A DNA stretch of 64,000 nucleotides from positions 310,001 to 374,000 of the forward strand of contig JADGJC010000003.1 in assembly GCA_027596075.1 (NCBI GenBank), read 5' to 3'. A program made the translations under genes and the position numbers. Shown here piece by piece: positions 55,940-64,000 of this stretch. The DNA comes from Rhizophlyctis rosea. Lineage: Eukaryota; Chytridiomycota; Chytridiomycetes; Rhizophlyctidales; Rhizophlyctidaceae. The notes below the pieces were generated by a model, which did no database searches, was not told the origin of the DNA, and was given only the letters and a program-made list of their open reading frames with translations. Positions within the stretch are counted from its first letter, which is position 1, and each line of letters begins with the position of its first letter.

Positions 55940-57175
55940 ATGACAATTCAAACTCTTAATAAACAAACCGGCACCGTCGTCAAAATACTCCCATACCCAA
56001 CCATATCCTTTCCCTGTTGTCCGCACTGTCTCACGAAGCTGTCAGCCGATTATGCATATCCGTTCACATCTGGAAAGGACAGCCCAATCAGCGACGAGCT
56101 ATCAACTATTGTATGCACGAAATGCCATAGCGTGTACACCGAACGCGTCCCTTCAAGGCGGTATCGCGTGCAGTGCGTCGTTGCCTTTGGGGAAGAGTTA
56201 CGAAAGGGTAACATTTTAAACATACCCTGTTCATGTCGATAAATATTCCACATAACCCTCATTCTCCATCCAGTAACAATCTTCGGCCCAACCCTAAACC
56301 CGTTCTTCGGCCTCCCCTCCGAATCCCTCCACGCCCTCCTCCCCCTCGCTCCATCCTCCACAATCCCAACCCAAAGAACCACATCCCTCCTCCTCGCAGC
56401 CCTAGAACACATCCTAACCTCAACACCCCTATCATTCACCATCCCATCTCGGCATCTCACAATCACGCCCGTTCCTTCCACACCCTCAGAATCCCTCTCC
56501 GACCTTTTGAGCGATGCGTCACAAGACGTGACGGAGCTGATATCGCTTCTGAAAGCGACGCGGGTTGATGATGAGAGGGGGAGGGGTGGGCTTGTGGTTG
56601 GGATTAAGGAGGGGGATTTGGCGGTTAGTGGGGTAAGGGGGTTGTTTGAGGAGTGGGAGGGGGGAGGGGTGTGTGTGACGGATGTGTTGAGGGAGGAGTT
56701 GGGGTTGGGGGATTGGGGTGAGGATGTTAGAGACGGTTCGGACGGTGGTTTTGACGAGGAGGAAGATGAGGATGAGAGAGCATTTTTGAAACCTTTCGAG
56801 GATCTGTCATTTTCTGCACCACATGCACGGATCTCTGACTCTGACGAATCGCATCCTTACCATTTGCTCGATGAGATGTTTGACGACGACAGCCCAAACA
56901 ATGTCCTACCGGATTATCTTTCCCTCGATCCAGTTCCGATATTCGTGGACACCACTTTCGGGGAATTTTTGGGTCTGAAACCCAAGCATGTGTGCTCTCC
57001 TCTGGTACCGTCTGCCGGACTTGTTGGAATTCCAGATCAGACAGTCGGACAGGCACGTAGTTCAACAAAGGATGGTGGAGAAGACCCTTTCGATGAGTGG
57101 TCCGAGGACGATGCACTTCTCTCTCCAGACATGCAGGAGATTGTAGATATCTTGGAGACCATGGCTTTTGAATGA
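55940..57175 (+). CDS. DDIAS/noxin-like N-terminal domain protein
   Basis: Exons 55940-56207 and 56274-57175 join at RKG|VTIFGPTLNPFFG, giving 389 aa. The N-terminal module has PCCPHCLTKL, then CTKCHSVY, SRRYRVQCVVAFGEE and VTIFGPTLNPFFGLPSESLH. This closely follows the zinc/OB-fold domain of vertebrate DDIAS (noxin), which reads RYRYRLSVKV and VTVFGSCL at the same places. It is also related to the replication protein A large-subunit C-terminal zinc OB fold. The rest is acidic and disordered. A nuclear DNA-damage or ssDNA role is inferred from the fold. I do not know fungal members, so this should be checked by profile search. Confidence 0.65.
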
Positions 57176-57439
57176 ATGTGATTCAGACGAAATATACACA
57201 GCCAAAAACCGACATGAATGTACGTGGGAAGAAGAACCATGACTTAAATGATTCCGCCTCGACAGTTTCTTGTCTTTGCTGGGTACTTATACACAATTTG
57301 TCCGTTTTTCGCCTGGATGCAAAGCCCCAGAGCCTCTTCACAATGTGCATTTACCACCCCACTGTTAGGTATCGCTACATAATGTCTACCCAATTTGGCA
57401 CCCCATCTGCTACCCTCCTCCACATCCACCTGCCACAAA

Positions 57440-58612
57440 TCACCTAAACACCCCCTCAACCCCACACTCCCTCTCAACCTCCTCCGCAACCTTCTTCCAC
57501 CCACCCGGCACCATAACCAAAGCCCCCTCCCTAGCCGCCTCCGTAACCCTAACAAGAGGATACTCCAACCCTACACTCCGTCCCTCCAACAGGTCCCTCT
57601 CTTTATTCCAGCTGAAGAGTGCGCCGTCAGTGGTTTCCCAGAATGGGTTTATTTCTACGACTTTGACGCGCCATTCGGTGGGAGGAGAGGGTGGTGTAGG
57701 GAGGAGGATGGCGAAATCGACGACACAATTTGCGAAGCCGTTTGTGGAGAGGAGGTTTTGGAGAGTTGAGGTGTAGAAGTTTGTGAGGGTTTGGCGGATT
57801 TGTGGGAGGAGTGTTGGGAGGCGGGGGGAGTAGAATCCGTAGGCGTATTGGGATACGGCGGTTAGGTTTCCTTTGTAAACAAAGGTTCGGAATTCCTGTT
57901 GATGATGATTTTGCCCTTAAGTATGCAAATGCAAACAAGGAATTGCCTAAATATTACACATCATATGCGATTGACATACCATATCAACATCAATCTCCTC
58001 CCACCCTCTCACAACAACATTTTCCTTCCACCGATCCTCATGCTTCAAAGCCAACATCATATCCTGCCACACCCGCTCACTCAAACACAGCGCTCTAATC
58101 ACCCGCCGTGCATCCTTATACCTCAAGGACCCCATCTCTGCATCACATAGAGCTTTCATCTTATCGTTTTTTGTTGTTGTGTTGTTTGCGATTAGGGTTG
58201 ATAGGGCGGATTTGTAGATGTGGCGGAACGCACCGGAACGCGCGGCGGCGTCTTTGGCACTTCGGGAGGAGGTTTTGACGAAGCAGCCGGTTGTGGAGGT
58301 TGGTCCGTTGTTTTGCATACTGTCCATTGCTGTCTGGATGCTGGATCCTAGGGTTTTGTATAGTTGTTCTTCGTGGCGGTTTAGGAATGGAAGGTCTCCC
58401 TCATCAGAATATGCTTGAGCGGCAGCTTCCACTGCATTTTGATTCTCAGGTAGTGTGGACCAAGTGTAAGCTTCTATCAACAGGCGAGCATGGTCTGGCG
58501 TTAGCGGCACAAAAGCCGTGGCAAATGTCAGCTCAGGTCCTAGAAGGTGGACCCACTGCTCAATATTGCAGTCCAGGACATCGGTTTCATACGCGGGTGT
58601 AGCTTCGTCCAT
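57440..58612 (-). CDS. CDC123-domain (D123) protein
   Basis: Exons 58612-57980 and 57895-57440 join at DVDM|EFRTFVYKG, giving 362 aa. Family marks are FVKTSSRSAKDAA, the EFRTFVYKGNLTAVSQYAY strand, VVDFAILL, and VKVVEINPFWETTDGALFSW, where the Glu-x-Asn-Pro-Phe is the ATP-grasp metal-binding segment. Canonical Cdc123 assembles eIF2 by binding its gamma subunit. This one has a long N-terminal part and may instead belong to the animal/protist CDC123-like branch. Helical, cytosolic. Exon ends follow good gtatgt and cag sites. Confidence 0.82.
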
Positions 58613-58674
58613 GCATCCTGAGAGGAGTGTCAGTACCCTTCGTGAAGAAGGCTAACGACCAAGGCTTTTCCCGT

Positions 58675-58699
58675 GGGGGGGGCGGGCGCCCCCCCCCCC
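58675..58699. repeat. G8/C11 near-palindrome
   Basis: Eight G (58675-58682), CGGGCG, then 11 C (58689-58699), directly upstream of the CDC123-type gene. It is a G-tract/C-tract inverted pair and a likely polymerase or assembly trouble spot. Confidence 0.9.
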
Positions 58700-59567
58700 A
58701 GCAGAGCACATCAATTACGCAACAACTGTCCGCGCTGAGCAGGTGATTATGCGCACTGAAAGCATACGGATAACATGCTAGGGCCAACCTGATTGGTTGA
58801 TACAGCATGTGCCGAGGGAGGACCTCAGCGTTCACAAGAAGACTTTACCGAACGACAGGAATTGTCATCGTATGTCCACTAACCCTCACCTACACCATCA
58901 GCGACTCTAAATGCCATCGTCGTCAGACTAGTCTGCGTCTAGGCAATGCGCGCAACAGATCGATAAGTAATGCAATACGGAAGTGCCAATATCAACGATC
59001 ATACCTCCTCATTCAGGACAAAATAACCCTTCTCCGCCAATCGTTTGCCATTCTGGATGGAATCTAGTACCCACTGCGGGCGTACGATCTTCAGACTTTT
59101 GGTGTTGCGGAGTTTCTCGATCTTCCGATCACAAAGTCTCGTGCAAATCATGTGTGTTACGGATCGTATTGCGAGCATGGGGCTGGGAGTTTCGGGATAT
59201 GTAAGGGCCTGACACTATTTTTTCAAGTTGTTGTGACAGTCACGGAAGAGGTACCTTATATTTCCACCATGTTCCTGGACGAGCTTGCGAAACTCTAGGT
59301 CGTCCATGCATTCGATGTTTCCTGGACTGCACGGTGAGTGATTTCTGAGAGGGAAAAACACCCATATTGCTATGGCTGCCGCCAGACAGCGATTCTGGGC
59401 ACTTGCTTGTGCACGAAGAAAGCATGATGCCGAACTTCAAAGCAGCAGCAGCACGCCAACATACCATTTACGTAGAACGTCAACCCAGAAAAGACTTTGG
59501 AATTCTTCCAAGAGAGAATGCGCATGAGCTCATACAGGTCCCTCTTTCCCAGTCACTCATACGACTA
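58700..59567. other. Intergenic, no convincing gene
   Basis: Upstream flank of the CDC123-type gene. ORFs of 60-90 aa on both strands without motifs; a hidden multi-exon minus-strand gene is not excluded. Confidence 0.4.
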
Positions 59568-59948
59568 TCATACCGCAGCAGGAGCCTGGTTCTTCAATTT
59601 TATCATTCTTGACTGCATACAGCTTCTCATGGCAGACGAGTCTCTCGGGTTCACTTCATGACCTGTGGCGGTTGGACGGTAGTGGTCGATCTTGAAACGG
59701 TCGGAGGGATGGCGGAGTGTGCGGTGTAAGGATGCTGGATCCTTTTCGGTTGAAGTTGTTGACGGTGCTGAGGAGGTTGGGGTTCGCTTTGTTCGGACTA
59801 AATACTTGTCCATTGTGCGGAAGTGTGTGTGGTAGGCGGATGAGTATAAGTAGAAAACGATGAAGATGAAGAGAAGGACTGGTGAAACAACCCACAAAGC
59901 TCCTGATGAATTTCCGCAGTCATGTGACTCATCGATTACATAAATCAT
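59568..59948 (-). CDS. Possible small single-pass membrane protein
   Basis: The ATG at 59948 opens 126 aa. One hydrophobic helix (ALWVVSPVLLFIFIVFYLYS) lies near residues 17-38, followed by a basic, Ser/Thr-rich tail (YLVRTKRTPTSSAPSTTST). No family recognised and no splice support, so it may be spurious. Confidence 0.35.
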   Translation of the reverse strand: MIYVIDESHDCGNSSGALWVVSPVLLFIFIVFYLYSSAYHTHFRTMDKYLVRTKRTPTSSAPSTTSTEKDPASLHRTLRHPSDRFKIDHYRPTATGHEVNPRDSSAMRSCMQSRMIKLKNQAPAAV

Positions 59949-60014
59949 TTTGTTTACTATCCTATTCCAACTGTTTACAAGCGACAATACATACAAAGCT
60001 GAAGGTTTTCTACA

Positions 60015-60608
60015 TTACTCCGACTCGGATCCCTCCTCCACATCGGATTCATCCTCCTTCTTGCCATCCTGCCAAGACATACCAACAAAGTAATCGGCGA
60101 AATTGTGGACAGCGCCTTCCATGGCCTTGAGCACATAGTCCTTGAATTCATCGCTGTGCACATCCAATTCCTGGTTCTCGGCACGTAACCAAGCTTTAGC
60201 AGCAGCCTTCCTAACATCCCTAGCACCTCTGATAGCTATGGCATGCATCAGTTTCCAATAGAGGTACGGCATCCCTTCCATCTTTGTGAGGAATTCGTCT
60301 TTTAAATCGACCACCTCTATGTCGCTCTCGCTGTCCGAGTCTTGGTCAGTGTCAGTACGGCGGCGCTTCTTTCTTTCCAGAGTGTTATCATATCTGAGTA
60401 TTTTGTATTGTCAGCAACCAGTCACCTTATGCTATGGAATGTTCAGTTCAACTTACTGGCTAAGGTCCAATGTCCCTTTTTCGGCGACCCTCAACAACCC
60501 AAGGCATGTGGCACTAAGATCGGCGGGAGGTGCATGCGCAGACAAAGCAACTGCGGAGTTTCCGGCAATCATGGCTCTAAGTATCTGAAAAGATACAGTA
60601 AGCCCCAT
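60015..60608 (-). CDS. Hypothetical acidic/basic protein
   Basis: The last exon (60394-60015) reads YDNTLERKKRRRTDTDQDSD, a nuclear-signal-like patch. It continues DLKDEFLTKMEGMPYLYWKL, MHAIAIRGARDVRKAAAKAWL, FADYFVGMSW and an acidic end. An upstream exon carries LRAMIAGNSAVALSAHAPP, DLSATCLGLLRV and GTLDLSQ. The ATG at 60608 is in frame, but TTTTCAG just inside the frame could instead be an acceptor of a longer gene with an exon near 61006-61091. No family recognised; probably nuclear. Confidence 0.5.
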
Positions 60609-61539
60609 GGTCAAAGAGAAATATCAACTGGTCCAAACACAACGACCAATGGACACTAGTAATGGAGTGCACGACTGTTTGTTTGACTGGTTTGTTTGGC
60701 GATTCCGCCAAAACTCAATAGTCTGGACTACATTTGCACCGAACTCACAATCGGGAAAGCCTTGTGCCAGTAAACTTACGTTTGAGAATGTGTTGAGAGT
60801 TCGGAGGGGGAAAACGCGTAAGGGAGGTGTGAGCGGAATGAGGAAGGAGGAAGCGAGAAATGGCGAAATGCTTTGGAGAAAAAGCAGCGACAAGCACACT
60901 TTAAGCCAACTTTTATAGCCCAGGTTGTTGCAAGTGGCTTGCTGTTGCCGCAGACCGACGTTGCTTTGACGACGTTTCCAGCAGGGGGCGCTTCTGCAGA
61001 AGCCGTTGGATGACTCACCCGTAACTTGGCAACTGATTACGGGCTTTTCGGTTGCTGGATCACGGCCTTCCGCTTGGGCGATTGAGAACATGTGCGCGGT
61101 ACTTCATAGTGTTACGTTGACTTGCTTGTCACGGCAGAGGGTAATCTCCCTGCGTCGCGCATCCTCGATTTCTTGCGCGACACGGTCAGCTCCCTCCGTC
61201 GATGGAGAAAACTTCACCGTCACACACAATCTCGCTACCGCGATAGTTCCGCACGCTATACTCACACTCCAGTCTTAGACTACTTACTTACCCCGCTCAC
61301 AGGTATGTTTGCATCAGCGGTGCACAGAGGATATCAGTGTCAGACACGACAAATATTGTCCGCTTCTACACCCACTGGCGCAACTGTGGTGGCGGGTGTA
61401 TTGAAAAAATTTTGATGCAAGAAAAAACCATAACTCTGCGATATACGCACCATTGTATGTCAATATATCAAGAAGTGTCGGGTTGTCGTCACGAAGATTG
61501 TAATTCTTTCGGTTTTCAGGTAAACAGCAATGAGGATGG

Positions 61540-61735
61540 ATTTCAGACCCGCGGCGCGGTGAACGCGTGGTGCTGCGCGGTGAACCGTGGCACGGCTCCG
61601 TGGACCGCGCTTCGCACCGCGCTTCCACCGCGCTCTACCGTGCCACGGCGCTTCACCCCGCCCTACCGTGGCACCGTGCTTTACAGTGACACCGCGCGTA
61701 ACCACGGTCGATACCACCTCCACGCTTGCTGATGT
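61540..61735 (+). repeat. Imperfect GC-rich tandem/inverted repeat
   Basis: Many variants of CCGCGCTT, CACCGCG and CCGTGGCAC recur over 190 bp, including CCGTGGCACGG and its inverse CCGTGCCACGG. It can form several hairpins. Confidence 0.7.
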
Positions 61736-61830
61736 GGCCTGGTTTGCTGCGTGCAACACAGACGAGGCACATTGCACACAAGCACACCCAGCTCCTCCTC
61801 TCTCCTGGCACCCTATTTATATGGTTGACC

Positions 61831-61902
61831 GTGCGCGGGCGCAGGTTCAAGGCCGTGCGCGGGTTCAAGGCCGTGCGCGGGCGCTGGTTCAAGATCGTGG
61901 GC
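61831..61902 (+). repeat. Short tandem repeat with GGTTCAAG core
   Basis: Units of 24, 18 and 24 bp (GTGCGCGGGCGCAGGTTCAAG-like). Each contains GTTCAAGxC, which fits a pol III B-box consensus, but no tRNA fold is seen. Confidence 0.8.
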
Positions 61903-62999
61903 AATAGTGAGTGCGCAATAGCGACAACAAGGTTAACTCATGCCTTACTCAATACTAGGTTTTGATGAAGATGACTTCAGCCGACAACTTCCTAGCTGTT
62001 GTTTGAACGGGAGATAGCACTCTGCGGAAGTCAGCAGCTGGCAACCGAAGATTGGCCCGATCCGAGTACTTGTCATTGATGAGGCGGCAATCAAGAACTC
62101 CCAGCGAGAGGCAGATGCGTCAGAAGTTGAAGGCGGCATTTTCAATGGCAATATGCTTCTTGAGGTAAATGTCAAGATCAGGATAGTTTGTAGGGCGCGT
62201 TGGCAGCTTCTGCATTCTTATACCTTCTTCCACCCGTTTAGTGGCAAATCTGCCTCGCCCTCTACAAGCGGAAGTAAGCGGAAGCTCATCTCGTTGTACC
62301 CAGTCCTGGTCCTGGTTGTGGCCATCGCCACGACGCCTTGACACTTCCCGATACCCAAACAGTCAAAGCTTTCATGAAGAGCATTTTTGATTTGGATGGG
62401 CAACATACATGGCCGTTCAACCCTTCACAACACAATTGCAGCATTATACCCAGCTTGATATCTGGATTAGGGAAAGCGCCAAAACTGAATGATGTCATGG
62501 AGGAGCCACTATAAGTCTTTTGCTGCCATGTATCCATTGCAAATTCCAATGATTTCGTGCAGCCTTTCATGCTCATGCTTGTTGCTGAAATTTACAGAGC
62601 GTGGTACCAGGGCATTCGATCCCAAACTCTTTGAGAGTGCAAGTGCGCTGACCAGGAGACAGTGGGCATGGGTGTTTTTTGCGGGTCATGATACCTAGCG
62701 GTTACAGAACGAAATGGATAAGACAACGCTATGGGAATGTCATTGTACTGTCCATTCATTAATGATTACGCATGCGCATGGAGGGGCTCTTCAAGGAAAG
62801 AGTACATTGGAAAAGTCCTACAGCAACCGCTGTCGACGAGTGCCATTTTTGTAGAACAGATTGCAGAGGCTCCTCTAGATGTGATATGAGAAATTGGTAG
62901 AACTTATGTGCAGTGGCATCATCAAGCTATTCTATAAGCGAAGCTGTTTTACTGAATGAGAGGCGTCAACCAAAGTAAGAAGTATAGACGATGCGGGGT

Positions 63000-63320
63000 T
63001 AAGTAAGCATCTGAAAGACAGGAAATCCAACCTCCACCAAATTTTCTTTTCTCCGATAGATGCGAGCATTGGCACCAGCTCCCAACAGCACTTCGACGAC
63101 CTCATGCCGCCCTTACATCACTGCCCATGAGACATTCGTCATCCTTGTGATGAACATCAGCACCAGCTCTCAACAATTTGATGATGGGTGGCCGTACTGA
63201 TGACTGCAGCATCCTATAATTCGCCACCTCCAGTCTGGGCTCCCGCGCGCAACAACACTTTTACCAGATGGGGATCTTTAGTACGCATTGTTGCTGATTG
63301 TAGAGGGAGGTAAAAGGGTC
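63000..63320 (-). pseudogene. Ankyrin-repeat relic
   Basis: Three ankyrin-type pieces on the minus strand lie in different frames: HLVKVLLRAGAQTGG (about 63265-63220), PIIKLLRAGADVHHKDDE (about 63190-63140) and EVVEVLLGAGANARI (about 63110-63060). Stops and shifts separate them. They may be decayed exons of the neighbouring ankyrin gene or an older copy. Confidence 0.45.
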
Positions 63321-63506
63321 GACGAACCATATTCTATATTCTCAAACTTGCATTCTTTAATTACATCCATGGTTTCTCCACCTAGAGAACACATCGTGAT
63401 TGTTCCATAGGACTAAACACAATAAAGTATGTGCGACAGTGATGCAACAGACAATAAATGTAAGATTAATGAGTGCTATATTGCGAAACTACAACAAACA
63501 ACATAT

Positions 63507-64000
63507 CTAATTCTCCTTTGCCCCCGCATTCAACAAAAGTCTCCTCACAGATTCCACCCTCGCTCCTCTGTACAACAACCACGGACTTCACAACACTTCC
63601 AAGAGACACTTCCCTTCCAGGCGAACATGCACATTCGCGCCAGCTTGCGACAGCACGCGCACCACATCCGCGTTGACCATCTTCGTTGCGGTCTTGATTG
63701 CCAGGTCGTCAGAGTAGTGTACGTCAACGCCACCTTCAATCAAAGCTACAACCGCATCCGCCGCCCCCTCACGTGTCGCACAGTACAGATCTTCACCAGA
63801 AACATAGACACCACCCGCAATCAGAATGCTGACGAATTTGCCAAAATTGTGCTTAATCGCAGGCTCCAGTGTGGGCTGAAGAAGATGGCGGGGATAATGG
63901 AGCCTCGTTATGAGCATATCTGCAATGTTGGTATCTGGGTGAAGTGTCGCGGCTGGTTTGAGGGCTAGTAGGGAGGCACGTGAAGAGACCAAGTACAGTG
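63507..64000 (-). CDS. Ankyrin-repeat protein (5' end beyond window)
   Basis: An open minus-strand frame enters from the right edge with ankyrin helices: FVSILIAGGVYVSGEDLYCA, ADAVVALIEGGVDVHYSDDL, ADVVRVLSQAGANVHV. It meets a TGA at 63588. A possible 45-bp intron (AA|gtgtct ... tacag) removes that stop and continues GARVESVRRLLLNAGAKEN to a TAG at 63507. A 45-bp intron would be short but matches the 48-bp intron in the P450 gene. Protein-protein interaction role only; no effector domain is visible in this part. Confidence 0.55.

Larger units (their letters stand above)
60609..63000. other. Gene-poor region with GC-rich repeats and possible relics
   Basis: No supported gene. 61945-62576 (minus) contains fragments in shifting frames (ALHESFDCLGIGKCQGVV, YPDLDIYLKKHIAIENAAF, VLDCRLINDKYSDRANLRL) that look like decayed coding sequence of unknown type. 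Two GC-rich repeat patches are listed separately. Confidence 0.45.

Noticed and set aside
60624..61091. 155-aa minus-strand ORF with a hydrophobic segment
   Set aside because: No family features; only a possible first exon near 61006-61091 is worth checking.
61945..62576. Several 60-100-aa minus-strand ORFs as genes
   Set aside because: Frames shift repeatedly and no domain can be followed; treated as possible relics only.
1..64000. CRISPR arrays, operons, riboswitches, prophage
   Set aside because: None seen; the window is eukaryotic and the repeats lack regular spacer structure.

Overview
This window reads as nuclear DNA of an early-diverging, probably flagellated (zoosporic, chytrid-like) fungus. 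The fungal signals are many short GT-AG introns (about 45-110 bp, one with a TACTAAC branch point), an RNA polymerase II Rpb3, an UNC-45/She4-type co-chaperone, a class II DYRK kinase, a fungal P450 and a carnitine acetyltransferase ending in the peroxisomal signal AKL. The zoosporic placement is an inference. It rests on CCDC87-like and stathmin-domain-1-like proteins, families otherwise known mostly from animals and flagellated cells, and on a DDIAS/noxin-like protein.

Layout. 1-4.3 kb: CCDC87-like gene (-), running off the left edge. 5-6.2 kb: MDR oxidoreductase (-). 6.7-8.1 kb: F-box-like protein (-). 8.5-11.2 kb: peroxisomal carnitine acetyltransferase (+). 11.5-12.3 kb: secreted Cys-rich GPI-type protein (-). 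13.7-17.8 kb: DYRK kinase (+). 19.0-19.6 kb: SAP plus XPA-like zinc protein (+). 19.9-24.9 kb: two tandem genes whose spliced frames fuse an FHA domain to the same F-box-like family (+). 25.3-33.3 kb: hypothetical genes, including a disrupted locus at 28.3-30.3 kb. 34.4-35.9 kb: stathmin-domain-like N-myristoylation candidate (+). 36.4-37.0 kb: small membrane protein. 38.4-40.5 kb: P450 (+). 41.1-42.5 kb: fourth F-box-like paralogue (-). 42.8-48.6 kb: degenerate repeats, a 10-N gap and a tRNA-like B-box element around an ER DnaJ gene (45.5-47.2 kb, -). 49.0-52.0 kb: UNC-45/She4 (-). 52.4-54.2 kb: transmembrane SH3 protein (+). 54.6-55.5 kb: Rpb3 (-), divergent from a DDIAS-like gene (55.9-57.2 kb, +). 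57.4-58.6 kb: CDC123-domain protein (-). 58.6-64 kb: small hypothetical genes, GC-rich repeats, an ankyrin relic and an ankyrin gene running off the right edge.

The most interesting item is the F-box-like family. There are four copies in 36 kb, and two of them (19,949-22,143 and 22,671-24,908) splice in frame behind a Dma1/CHFR-like FHA domain. The two copies have exactly the same coding length (1,557 nt) after the first exon, although one of them carries an extra intron. An FHA-F-box protein would be a one-chain phosphothreonine reader plus SCF-type adaptor. I do not know this architecture as a described family.

A second window-wide pattern is compositional. Many exons begin with C-ending codons and drift to G/T-ending codons towards their 3' end, and the pattern resets after each intron.
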